Of a DNA stretch of 64,000 nt, positions 55,420 through 62,032 are shown piece after piece (positions within the stretch are counted from its first letter, which is position 1; every line of letters starts with the position of its first letter). Position numbers and translations under genes: made by a program. The notes beneath the pieces are model-generated. The model saw only the letters and a program-made list of their open reading frames with translations. It ran no database searches and was not told the origin of the DNA. The stretch comes from CAIKMD01 sp036490955 (lineage in GTDB: Bacteria; Pseudomonadota; Alphaproteobacteria; ATCC43930; CGMCC-115725). The stretch covers positions 1 through 64,000 of the forward strand of contig DASXCX010000080.1 in NCBI GenBank assembly GCA_036490955.1. The letters are read 5' to 3'.

Positions 55420-56223
55420 CTAGCGTTTTTCTCCCTTATTCTCCTCGCGCTTCGCCCACTGCCATTTCGCCTCCATCTCGTCGAGGCTGGCGCTGCCGGG
55501 CTGTTTGCCGTCGGCGGCGAGCAAGGTCTCGACGCGGCGAAAGCGGCGCTCGAATTTGCGGCAGGCGCGGCGCAGCGCCTGTTCCGGATCGTGCTCGAGC
55601 TTGCGCGCGAGATTGACGACGGCGAAGAGCAGATCGCCTAGCTCGTCCTCGATACGGTCGCTGCTGTCCTCGGCGATCGCCTCGCAAACCTCGGCGATCT
55701 CTTCCTCGATCTTGTCGAAGACCGGATCGACATCGGGCCAGTCGAAGCCGACACGCGCGGCGCGGCGCTGCAGCTTCGCGGCGCGGGTGAGGGCGGGCAG
55801 TCCCGGCCCGATCCCGTCGAGCGCGCTCGCCGCGCCCTTGGCGGCGCGCTCCTTGGCCTTGAGGTCTTCCCAGGCCACGATCGTCGCCGCGGCATTGGCG
55901 ATCTCGGCCGCGGCGAAGACATGCGGATGCCGCGTGATCATCTTGTCGCTGATCGCCTTGGCGACATCTTCGAACATAAAGCTGCCGGCTTCCTCGGCCA
56001 TGCGCGAATGGAAGACGACCTGAAGCAGCAGATCGCCGAGCTCTTCCTTGAGCGCCGGCACATCGTCGGCCTCGGCGGCTTCGGCGACCTCATAGGCTTC
56101 CTCGATTGTATAAGGCGCGATAGTTTTGAAGCTCTGCACGACGTCCCAGGGACAGCCGGTTTTGGGGTCGCGCAGCCGCGCCATGATCGTCAGGAGCCGC
56201 TGAAGCTGGGGCGTATCGGTCAT
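55420..56223 (-). CDS. mazG: nucleoside triphosphate pyrophosphohydrolase MazG
   Basis: House-cleaning NTP pyrophosphatase, 267 aa, two tandem MazG domains. The first domain shows the metal-binding set EEAYEVAEAAEADD, EELGDLLLQVVFHS; the second shows EEIAEVCEAIAED and DELGDLLFAVVNLAR. Host start is ATG 56223 (MTDTPQLQRLLTIMARLRD), with GGGG about 8-11 bases upstream. The frame stays open upstream for another 144 codons into the provirus regulator, so a fused 411-aa product is possible in the lysogen. The dif-like site lies 83 bases upstream of its start. Confidence 0.93.
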   Translation of the reverse strand: MTDTPQLQRLLTIMARLRDPKTGCPWDVVQSFKTIAPYTIEEAYEVAEAAEADDVPALKEELGDLLLQVVFHSRMAEEAGSFMFEDVAKAISDKMITRHPHVFAAAEIANAAATIVAWEDLKAKERAAKGAASALDGIGPGLPALTRAAKLQRRAARVGFDWPDVDPVFDKIEEEIAEVCEAIAEDSSDRIEDELGDLLFAVVNLARKLEHDPEQALRRACRKFERRFRRVETLLAADGKQPGSASLDEMEAKWQWAKREENKGEKR

Positions 56224-56655
56224 GCGCGAGCCCCGGAAAATGCCCCGGAAATAAGGGGATCTCGGAGGGTTGGGGATGAATCTGTGCGCCATCGCCGGCA
56301 CCCAAATATCGCATAATGTATACTCTGGTGAAACATTCGCGCTAACCTGTTCCGCAGTTGTTCCTAAGGCGATTATTGTAAAAACGGCGGCACTGATCTT
56401 AGCGAGGATCGCGCGATATTGCGCTTTTGCCCCTTCCGATCTTGCGCGCCAAGTATTCAGGTCTAAAAGCGCCGTAGCCGCATCGACACCAGCACGGTTA
56501 GCCAGTTCAATCATCGTGTCATCGTCAGGCCATGCGCGGCGCGTGCGGTATTGGGAAACGCTTTGGCGGATTATGTTTAGAGCATCTGCCAACGCTGTAT
56601 CCGACTTGAAGCCGCAGCGCTCGCGCGCACGGTCAAGGTATTCATCGATCGTCAT
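56224..56655 (-). CDS. provirus HTH-TM regulator (DUF3693-like), open into mazG
   Basis: Phage-type regulator resembling DUF3693 proteins known from filamentous phages. From ATG 56655 (GGAG upstream at good spacing), residues about 1-65 hold an HTH (DEYLDRARERCGFKSDTALA, then RQSVSQYRTRRAWPDDDTM). A hydrophobic segment follows at about 82-100 (ILAKISAAVFTIIALG). Codons 109-118 overlie the dif-like core. No stop precedes the mazG start; the frame continues through it to 55420, so in the integrated state the natural C-terminus has been replaced by host sequence. It probably controls the divergent early genes. The free-virus end of the protein cannot be seen here. Confidence 0.72.
56306..56333. 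other. Xer dif-like attachment core (left junction of provirus)
   Basis: 28-bp site with arms ATATCGCATAA and CTCTGGTGAAA around the central hexamer TGTATA. GCATAATGTATA is 12 of 12 identical to the E. coli dif core; the right arm is degenerate. Integrative elements that use host XerC/XerD recombine at exactly such cores. It lies within the reading frame of the provirus regulator, encoding EYTLC. The other junction would be to the right of 64000. Confidence 0.7.
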
Positions 56656-57009
56656 GTAGGGCGCTCTCCAAAGCGGTAGAGCTGCGATCATGCTCTCGAA
56701 AAAAGCTGTTGACAATAGACACACTCCATAGGCTCCGCTGTCAGCCACAGACACTAGCGATGGTGTCTCGGTCCTTCACCGGATCGCGGGCGCGCCGAAC
56801 TCCAAGGCGGTACGCGCCCGCTTCCGGTGAGCGAGGCGAGTTTTCCGCAGCGGGCTTCCTGGCAGGTTCACCCGTTGCGGCTTTGGAGGCGAGCGATCGC
56901 CAGTGAGGCGGCGAAGAGGGGAAACCTTCCTCGCCGCCTCCAAATCCCCTGAACCTGCCAACGGCGCGCGCGCAGCGCGCGACCGGCGAACGGTGAAGGA
57001 AGGTGGACG
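56656..57009. promoter_or_regulatory. provirus control region with nested inverted repeats (candidate origin or packaging region)
   Basis: Noncoding 354 bp between the divergent regulator and the first rightward gene. Nested perfect inverted pairs are present: TCCTTCACCG (56772) / CGGTGAAGGA (56991); TCACCGGA (56776) / TCCGGTGA (56823) enclosing GCGGGCGCG (56786) / CGCGCCCGC (56813); TGGCAGGTTCA (56860) / TGAACCTGCCA (56950); TTTGGAGGC (56882) / GCCTCCAAA (56936); and GAGGCGGCGA (56905) / TCGCCGCCTC (56931) capped by a GAAA loop. Such folding is typical of single-strand origins and packaging signals of ssDNA-replicating elements. The role is inferred. Confidence 0.6.
56687..56715 (-). promoter_or_regulatory. 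putative promoter of the provirus regulator
   Basis: On the minus strand TTGTCA (-35) and CATGAT (-10) are separated by 17 bases, with the ATG of the regulator about 25 bases beyond the expected start point. A plus-strand TTGACA (56709-56714) overlaps the -35. AGACAC at 56717 and 56749, and its inverse GTGTCT at 56763, are candidate operator half-sites. Confidence 0.4.
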
Positions 57010-57417
57010 ATGAACATCGGTCGTTTAGTCCGAGCGCAAGAGCCCGGCGAATTTATCGGCAACATCACGACGCGAACGCTCGCCTTGCAGCTCGTCATGC
57101 GGCAAAGCATCCGCTGGAAATCGGCGGATAAAAATTCGCCGAAGTATGAACTCTTCGAGCGATCGCGGCATGGCGAAGTGGCGATCGGCATGGCGTGGGA
57201 AAAGACGGCGCATACAGTCGACAATCTCGGCCGAAAATATCTCTCGCTGTTGCTCGATGATCCATCCTTCGATCAGCAGCTGCAATGCAGCGGCTTCGAG
57301 ACCGAGGACGGCTACGACATCGTGTGGCAGCGGCCGCGCGACGATCGCAACTTTCGCCCTGATCCTGGGCGCGCGGCTGATCGACGCGACGATCCGGAAG
57401 TGTTCAATCGCGGGTGA
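57010..57417 (+). CDS. DUF736 family protein
   Basis: DUF736 protein of 135 aa, a family of unknown function common on alphaproteobacterial plasmids and integrative elements. The pattern MNIGRLVRAQEPGEFIGNI, PKYELFERSRHGEVAIGMAW, then YLSLLLDDPSFDQQL and GYDIVWQRPRDD matches it. AAGGAAGGTGGACG before ATG 57010 is a strong ribosome site. It is the first gene of the rightward viral transcript and likely an early protein, perhaps ssDNA or partner binding; this is inference. Confidence 0.8.
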   Translation: MNIGRLVRAQEPGEFIGNITTRTLALQLVMRQSIRWKSADKNSPKYELFERSRHGEVAIGMAWEKTAHTVDNLGRKYLSLLLDDPSFDQQLQCSGFETEDGYDIVWQRPRDDRNFRPDPGRAADRRDDPEVFNRG

Positions 57418-57749
57418 TGCGCGAGCTGGCGAATCATCGCGCGTGGCGCATCGGGATGCACGGTTACAAAATCACCGTGCATCCCGTGCACGCGTTCCCG
57501 TTCATCGAGCAACGCGATATCGAATTGCAGCAGCGAGGCGCGGACTGGTGGTGCGTCGCGGTGTGGCGCTTAGAAAGCGCGGAGCCCATCACACTCGATC
57601 ACTGGGCGCGTCTCGATCGCGAGCGTCTCGCGTTGCAGCTCTACGATTGCGCATATCTTCGCGAGCATCATCCGATCGTAGACATGCGAGCCGTTTACGA
57701 CCATTGCGCGACGTGGATGGAACACGAAATCAGGAGACGCGCCGCATGA
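57417..57749 (+). CDS. provirus hypothetical protein
   Basis: Unrecognised 110-aa protein. A Trp/His-rich beta-like segment (GYKITVHPVHAFPFIEQRD) is followed by WWCVAVWRLESAEPI and a helical tail ending MEHEIRRRAA. Its start overlaps the stop of the DUF736 gene by one base (GTG 57414 is the alternative), and its stop overlaps the next start. Early-region position suggests a role in replication or host takeover. No domain assigned. Confidence 0.6.
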   Translation: MRELANHRAWRIGMHGYKITVHPVHAFPFIEQRDIELQQRGADWWCVAVWRLESAEPITLDHWARLDRERLALQLYDCAYLREHHPIVDMRAVYDHCATWMEHEIRRRAA

Positions 57750-57820
57750 TTTGGCCGATTGTAAGCGTCGCGGTGATTTTTTCCTTCAGGTTTCGTCGGC
57801 GCGCGTGGTGGGACGAATGA
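57746..57820 (+). CDS. 24-aa membrane microprotein
   Basis: Very short gene with its own AGGAG ribosome site 9 bases upstream. The product (MIWPIVSVAVIFSFRFRRRA then WWDE) is a short hydrophobic helix followed by basic residues, consistent with a membrane microprotein. It overlaps both neighbours by ATGA-type junctions, which supports translation in a coupled series. Function unknown. Confidence 0.5.
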   Translation: MIWPIVSVAVIFSFRFRRRAWWDE

Positions 57821-57999
57821 TTTGGCTCATGCATCGCTGGCACGCGCGGCGCGAGATGCGTCGTGCATGGCGTCATATCAAGGATAGCGCGCGGCAGATG
57901 CGCCAGGATCGCGAAGTCGTCGCCGATCTCCATCTCAGCGAGGCGATCACGGCGTTGCGCTATGCTCGCTCCTGGCTTTACGAGGGACATTCTCGCTAG
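57817..57999 (+). CDS. small basic provirus protein
   Basis: 60-aa product, highly basic, His/Arg/Trp-rich N-terminus (MIWLMHRWHARREMRRAWR) and helical remainder. The start ATG 57817 overlaps the stop of the microprotein gene. It could bind nucleic acid. A longer in-frame beginning at 57751 lacks a start site. Function unknown. Confidence 0.5.
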   Translation: MIWLMHRWHARREMRRAWRHIKDSARQMRQDREVVADLHLSEAITALRYARSWLYEGHSR

Positions 58000-58003
58000 C
58001 GAC

Positions 58004-59128
58004 ATGTCGAGCGCCCTTGTCAATATCGCACACAGCTTTTCCGCTTCGCCCGATATCGTCAATATCGCACACAGCTTTTCCGCTTCGCCCGATATCGAAG
58101 GCAGGCGGCGGCTGTTTCAGCTGCACGCAACGGCGGCGCGGATCATGCGAGACGAGCGCGTCGCGACATGCGGCCGGCGCTCGATCTTCAGCCATGTCGA
58201 CGTGCGTTGCGGCGATCGCGCATCCTTCGGTGGCGTCGAGACGTGCGGCTCGGTTTGGATGTGCCCGAAATGCGCCTCGCGCATCGCTGAGGGCCGTCGC
58301 CAAGAAATCCGCGCGCTCGCCGATCAGCATTGCCGCTCGGGTGGCGCGATCTACATGGCCGCGTTCACCATCCCGCATCAAGCGTGGGACAGGCTCGACG
58401 TGCGAGATGCTGAGGGAAAGCGAACCGATCAAGGATTGTTAGGCGCAATTTCGAAGTCTTGGTCAAAGATGATCAGCGGAAGAGCATGGCAACGTGAGTA
58501 CGAAAAAGCGGGATGCAGCGGCGGCGTTAGAGCGTTGGAAGTTACTCACGGTCGCAATGGTTGGCATCCCCACCTGCACGCTGTTTTTTTTCTTTCATCG
58601 GACGATGCCGCTGCTGAGTTCGGAGTTTTTCTTTTCGAGCGTTGGGCTCGCATCGTTCAACGTATGGGTTTCGGAGATTGCAATGCGAATATATGGCGCT
58701 TTGAGAAAGCCGCGAACTACGACGCGGTGACCGACTACGTCGTCAAAGGCAATTTCGATATGGAGTTGACGCGCGGGCACATGAAGCTCGCGAAGGGCGG
58801 CGGTCGATCGCCCTGGCAGCTCCTCGCCGATGCTCGCTTAGGCGACAATCGCGCGGTGTGGCTCTTCCGCGAATTCGCGACGGCGTTCAAGGGTGCGCGC
58901 CAATTGACTTGGTTCGGCGATCTTCGTGAGGCGCGTAGCGATCTAGACATTGCGAGCGCCGAGGAATCATCGCCGATCATCGGGCGCATTTCACGTCGCG
59001 CATTCTCGACAATCCATGCGCGCGGCGTTGCGTGCGACGTGCTGGAAGCGGCCGAGCGTGGCGGTTGGGGCGCGGTGTTGGAATTTTTAGCAGGGGAGGG
59101 GATATGTCCCGATCTCAAATCGACGTAG
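58004..59128 (+). CDS. rolling-circle replication initiator (HUH endonuclease, Rep_1-like)
   Basis: HUH superfamily initiator, 374 aa. A Cys-rich zinc-like module (Cys56, Cys69, then CGSVWMCPKCASRIAEGRR at 81-99) precedes the endonuclease motifs: motif 1 IYMAAFTIPH (116-125), motif 2 WHPHLHAVFFL (187-197, His190 and His192 as metal ligands) and motif 3 YDAVTDYVVKGN (239-250, nucleophile Tyr245 and Lys248). The arrangement matches pC194/pUB110-type Rep proteins. It nicks one strand to start rolling-circle DNA synthesis. Start ATG 58004 directly follows the preceding stop. Residues 6-31 are an exact in-frame 13-aa tandem duplication. Confidence 0.88.
   Translation: MSSALVNIAHSFSASPDIVNIAHSFSASPDIEGRRRLFQLHATAARIMRDERVATCGRRSIFSHVDVRCGDRASFGGVETCGSVWMCPKCASRIAEGRRQEIRALADQHCRSGGAIYMAAFTIPHQAWDRLDVRDAEGKRTDQGLLGAISKSWSKMISGRAWQREYEKAGCSGGVRALEVTHGRNGWHPHLHAVFFLSSDDAAAEFGVFLFERWARIVQRMGFGDCNANIWRFEKAANYDAVTDYVVKGNFDMELTRGHMKLAKGGGRSPWQLLADARLGDNRAVWLFREFATAFKGARQLTWFGDLREARSDLDIASAEESSPIIGRISRRAFSTIHARGVACDVLEAAERGGWGAVLEFLAGEGICPDLKST
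58019..58096 (+). repeat. 39-bp exact tandem duplication inside rep
   Basis: Two identical, directly adjacent 39-bp units (58019-58057 and 58058-58096), in frame, each encoding VNIAHSFSASPDI. Each unit ends in the palindrome CGATATCG-like junction. It may be a recent slippage event or an origin iteron embedded in the rep gene. Confidence 0.95.
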
Positions 59129-59295
59129 TGATGCGTCACGTCGACAAACTCAAAGCAAGCGCATCGTTGACCGCGCTCGCGCCGAATGCGGCTCCGTTCG
59201 CGGAAGCGATCATGGCGCAGCTCGTCGACCTGGAAAATCGTATTGACGCGCTTCAGCGCGCCGTCGACGCGATGCGCGGAGCGCCGATCCTGTGA
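59104..59295 (+). CDS. small coiled-coil-like provirus protein
   Basis: 63-aa protein beginning at ATG 59104 with an AGGGGAGGGG site upstream, overlapping the end of rep by 25 bases. The C-terminal half (MAQLVDLENRIDALQRAVDA) has a heptad-like coiled-coil pattern. No known domain. Its stop overlaps the GTG start of the zinc-ribbon gene. Function unknown. Confidence 0.6.
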   Translation: MSRSQIDVVMRHVDKLKASASLTALAPNAAPFAEAIMAQLVDLENRIDALQRAVDAMRGAPIL

Positions 59296-59678
59296 AACAA
59301 GGCCCGCGCAACGTCGCGCTCGGCGCGATCTCTTGTCCGCTGTGTCACGAAGATATGCGCGTGACGACGAACAAGGAAGGTTATCCCACGGCGTATTGCG
59401 CGCCGTGTCGCTGTCAGCTCCAAGTCCGCGCGCCGCAAGGCTCGCTGCTACTTCTCGGAAAGGTTCACGAATGGCAAGGCAACGAAGCAATCGCCGAAAT
59501 GGTCGACGCAGCAGACGCGCGCGTGATGTACCAGAAGCTCCCCGCGTTGAAACCCCCGAAGCTGCCGCCTCACTTGAGCTCGACGAAGCCGGCTTCCTCA
59601 AAGACGACAACGCCGGAACCGGAGAAGCCGAAGGATCAGCCGGCAAAGGGCCGCACGTTTCTGGGTCTGCCGCTCTAG
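59292..59678 (+). CDS. zinc-ribbon provirus protein
   Basis: 128-aa protein starting at GTG 59292. A zinc ribbon is formed by CPLCHED (15-21) and CAPCRCQLQV (36-45). A Pro/Lys/Thr-rich disordered tail follows (KPPKLPPHLSSTKPASSKTT). The second half overlaps, in another frame, the N-terminal half of the next gene over about 200 bases. Possibly a DNA-binding or regulatory protein. No family recognised. Confidence 0.65.
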   Translation: MKQGPRNVALGAISCPLCHEDMRVTTNKEGYPTAYCAPCRCQLQVRAPQGSLLLLGKVHEWQGNEAIAEMVDAADARVMYQKLPALKPPKLPPHLSSTKPASSKTTTPEPEKPKDQPAKGRTFLGLPL

Positions 59679-60079
59679 AGGACATGATTGCCGAAGCCGC
59701 GGCGTCGCCGCTCGGCAATAGCGGCGCGCCGCCGATCGACGCGCCGAAGGTCGAGCCTGCGCTGACGGCGGTCAACTTTCCCGGCATCTGCATGGGCGCT
59801 TCGGTGCTCATGTCGCTGGGCCTGAGCAAAATCGGTTTCGGCGCGCTGACCGAGAAGGAAGGCGAGGCGCTGACCAATTCCATGTTGCGCGTGGTGACGG
59901 CATTCGAGATTTCCATCGGCGATCCGCGCACGGCGGCGGTCCTCGATCTCGGCGGCACGCTCACCGCGATCATGTTGCCGCGTATCATGGACGACATGGC
60001 GCGGCGCAAAGTGCGCAACGCTTCGCCGACGCAAGCGGCGGCGAACGATCGCGCGGCCGATGAGCCTGCATCAGCCTGA
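59471..60079 (+). CDS. provirus protein with basic N-terminus, overprinting the zinc-ribbon gene
   Basis: Up to 202 aa from ATG 59471, or 131 aa if translation starts at ATG 59684, which has AGAGG just upstream. The long form has a basic N-terminus (MARQRSNRRNGRRSRRARD), an acidic linker, and a helical C-terminal half with AVNFPGICMGASVLMSLG and GDPRTAAVLDLGGTLTAIML, mildly hydrophobic. The first 208 bases overlap the zinc-ribbon gene in a different frame and both frames look protein-like. The stop overlaps the ATPase start by 20 bases. Could be a structural or scaffolding protein. Function unknown. Confidence 0.55.
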   Translation: MARQRSNRRNGRRSRRARDVPEAPRVETPEAAASLELDEAGFLKDDNAGTGEAEGSAGKGPHVSGSAALEDMIAEAAASPLGNSGAPPIDAPKVEPALTAVNFPGICMGASVLMSLGLSKIGFGALTEKEGEALTNSMLRVVTAFEISIGDPRTAAVLDLGGTLTAIMLPRIMDDMARRKVRNASPTQAAANDRAADEPASA

Positions 60080-60656
60080 CAATCGGCTTTATCTCGGCAT
60101 GGGCGGGAGCGGCAAAACGTGGCTCGCGCTGCGTCATGCCGATGCCTTCGACCGCGTCGTGTACGTTCGGCCGGAAGATCGTGAGCGCGCGCCCTATCCC
60201 GAGACGCGCGATCGCATCGCCCTATGCCGCGCGATGCAGCAGCCGCGCTTTGCGGTGACGTTCACGACCGACGCCAACCCGGAGCTCTGGGAATGGGCGA
60301 ACCGGGCAGCGATGGCGCGCGGTGACTGTCTCGTGATTTGGGAAGAGGCGTCATCGCTCGGCGACGGCAAGCCGCGCCTCCCAACCCATGCTCATGCGCT
60401 ATGGATGCGCGGCCGTCATGCGCGCTGCCGGGTGTTTGCCTGTTCGCAGCGGCCGTCGCGTATCTCACGCGATTGTACGGCGAACTTGAGCCGCGCCGTG
60501 ATCTTCGCGACGACGGAGCCGAACGACCTAAAATTCTACCGGGACATGATCGGCGATCGCGCGGCGATCGAGCGCATCCGCTCTCTAGCGAGGTATGAGG
60601 CGGTCGATTTCAACCCTTTGGGAGGCTGGACGGTCAAGAAATCGCCCTTCGACTAG
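60060..60656 (+). CDS. FtsK/HerA-like P-loop packaging ATPase (PM2 P9 / A32 type)
   Basis: 198-aa ATPase with Walker A GMGGSGKT (13-20), Walker B LVIWEEAS (91-98) and the post-Walker B motif CSQRPSRIS (128-136) whose Gln is characteristic of the A32-like genome packaging class. The small size fits membrane-containing viruses (PM2 P9, PRD1 P9). No transmembrane segment, which separates it from Zot proteins of filamentous phages. It would drive DNA into preformed capsids. Placed two genes upstream of the capsid gene. Confidence 0.82.
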   Translation: MSLHQPDNRLYLGMGGSGKTWLALRHADAFDRVVYVRPEDRERAPYPETRDRIALCRAMQQPRFAVTFTTDANPELWEWANRAAMARGDCLVIWEEASSLGDGKPRLPTHAHALWMRGRHARCRVFACSQRPSRISRDCTANLSRAVIFATTEPNDLKFYRDMIGDRAAIERIRSLARYEAVDFNPLGGWTVKKSPFD

Positions 60657-60745
60657 CTCGCTAGCGTAACGGCTTTTTCCCCAATGGCATGAAAAATGTC
60701 GTAGCGATGGTCAGGGCGATTTTGCCTCGAACCCCGGAGGGGAAC

Positions 60746-60832
60746 ATGTCTGTTCGGTCCATTGCCATGACCACGGTCGCGCTCTTCGTCGCGATCTACA
60801 TCTACGACAAGGTCAAGGGCTCGCTGCCCTGA
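60746..60832 (+). CDS. 28-aa membrane microprotein
   Basis: Very short gene with strong GGAGGGGAAC ribosome site. The product (MSVRSIAMTTVALFVAIYIY plus DKVKGSLP) is one hydrophobic helix with a basic end. It lies between the ATPase and capsid genes, the place where membrane-containing viruses encode small virion membrane proteins. Function inferred from position. Confidence 0.6.
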   Translation: MSVRSIAMTTVALFVAIYIYDKVKGSLP

Positions 60833-60878
60833 TCGGCCGTTAAGCGTCCCGCCTTAAGAACACAGAGGACTTCGCAAA

Positions 60879-61955
60879 ATGGCGATCAGCAATCAGTTCA
60901 AGCTGGTAAACCGAATTGGCACCTTCGCGCAGACGGTCGGCCGTCAGCCGCTCAATCTCGACGTAGGCGCGCCGCTCACCGGCATCGATATCCGGTTGCG
61001 TTACACCGTCGCGACGGGAGCGACCGCGCCGACAGGCGTTCAGTACGGCGCGGTGTTTCAACTCGCGCAGCTCATCCAGCGCATGGAGCTGGTGGTCAAT
61101 GGCGAGGACACCGTCATGTCGGTGCAGCCGTGGCTTTACATCGCGCGTTTCGCACAAGAGCGTGGCGGCCTTTTCCCGCGCGGCTTCGAGACGCCGATCA
61201 ACATGGCGGCGAACCAGAACACGAACGTGGACGTCCATATCCCGATCCACTTCGATCTCATTCGCGGTCGCAAGCGCAATGACTGCGCGGTCGACCTTCG
61301 CGGCATCCGCGCGGCGCAGCTCTATCTGACGTTCGGCGGCGCGGCCAATCTCTTTGGCGTGCCCGGCGCGACGGTGGCGATCTCGAATATCATCGTCGAT
61401 ATCGAGGCCACCTACATCGAGCAAGTGCCCGCGCGCGACAAGAACGGCAAGCCGATCCTCTTCGCGGTGCGCCAGCTCGACGAGCTAACGCTGCCGCTTC
61501 CGGGAGCGAACAATCAGACGACGCTCGACATCGATCAGCGGACGGGCGTCAACCTGATTTCGCTGGGCATGTTCTTTGATACGCTCATCGGCGGCGTGCA
61601 TGGTGGCGACGATACCGGTCTCATCAACGGCGCGACGTTCCAGGGCGATTTGAAGCTGCGCAGCGGCGGCAGCTACTTCGGCGTGACGCAAGCGGCCTTC
61701 GTCAAGGCGCGTGCGCGCGACGAAATGCGCTTGATCAACGCCGGGCAGGCGCTCGACGTGGCGTCGATGCTCAATCCGGAGTTCCCCGGCTTCTTCTTCT
61801 GGGATCAGCGTTACGACGGCAAATTGTCGACCGGCATTCCGACGGGTGCGCTGGACGCCAATTTGCAGCTCTTGCTCAACCAGAATTTCAACACGGGCAA
61901 CACGACGCTTTTCGTTCAACGCGAAAGCGTGCGTCCGCTGAACGTCGGTATCTAA
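60879..61955 (+). CDS. candidate major capsid protein (double jelly roll, PM2 P2-like)
   Basis: 358-aa protein, start ATG 60879 with AGAGGA upstream. Its N-terminal half (about 5-150) has the pattern of the viral coat protein P2 N-terminal domain: NLDVGAPLTGIDIRLRYTVA, AQLIQRMELVVNGEDTVMSV, then IHFDLIRGRKRNDCAVDLRG, all strand-rich with a helix between. A second strand-rich half (about 170-350) ends FNTGNTTLFVQRESVRPLN, consistent with two stacked jelly rolls. No signal or membrane segment. Recognition is at fold-pattern level. A minor structural role is the main alternative. Confidence 0.75.
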   Translation: MAISNQFKLVNRIGTFAQTVGRQPLNLDVGAPLTGIDIRLRYTVATGATAPTGVQYGAVFQLAQLIQRMELVVNGEDTVMSVQPWLYIARFAQERGGLFPRGFETPINMAANQNTNVDVHIPIHFDLIRGRKRNDCAVDLRGIRAAQLYLTFGGAANLFGVPGATVAISNIIVDIEATYIEQVPARDKNGKPILFAVRQLDELTLPLPGANNQTTLDIDQRTGVNLISLGMFFDTLIGGVHGGDDTGLINGATFQGDLKLRSGGSYFGVTQAAFVKARARDEMRLINAGQALDVASMLNPEFPGFFFWDQRYDGKLSTGIPTGALDANLQLLLNQNFNTGNTTLFVQRESVRPLNVGI

Positions 61956-62032
61956 TACTCGCGGAGGCGGCGCGCCGAGGCCGGTCTATAGGCAGCGCGC
62001 CGCCCATCCTCGATTAACTTCGCGAGGCGAGC

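Noticed and set aside
55420..56754. A single 444-aa MazG variant starting at 56754
   Set aside because: The first 33 codons lack a start site and conserved sequence. The frame is a junction of a provirus gene and host mazG.
60657..60745. Possible additional gene between the ATPase and the 28-aa microprotein
   Set aside because: Only 89 bases, no start with a ribosome site; it probably holds just the leader of the microprotein and capsid genes.
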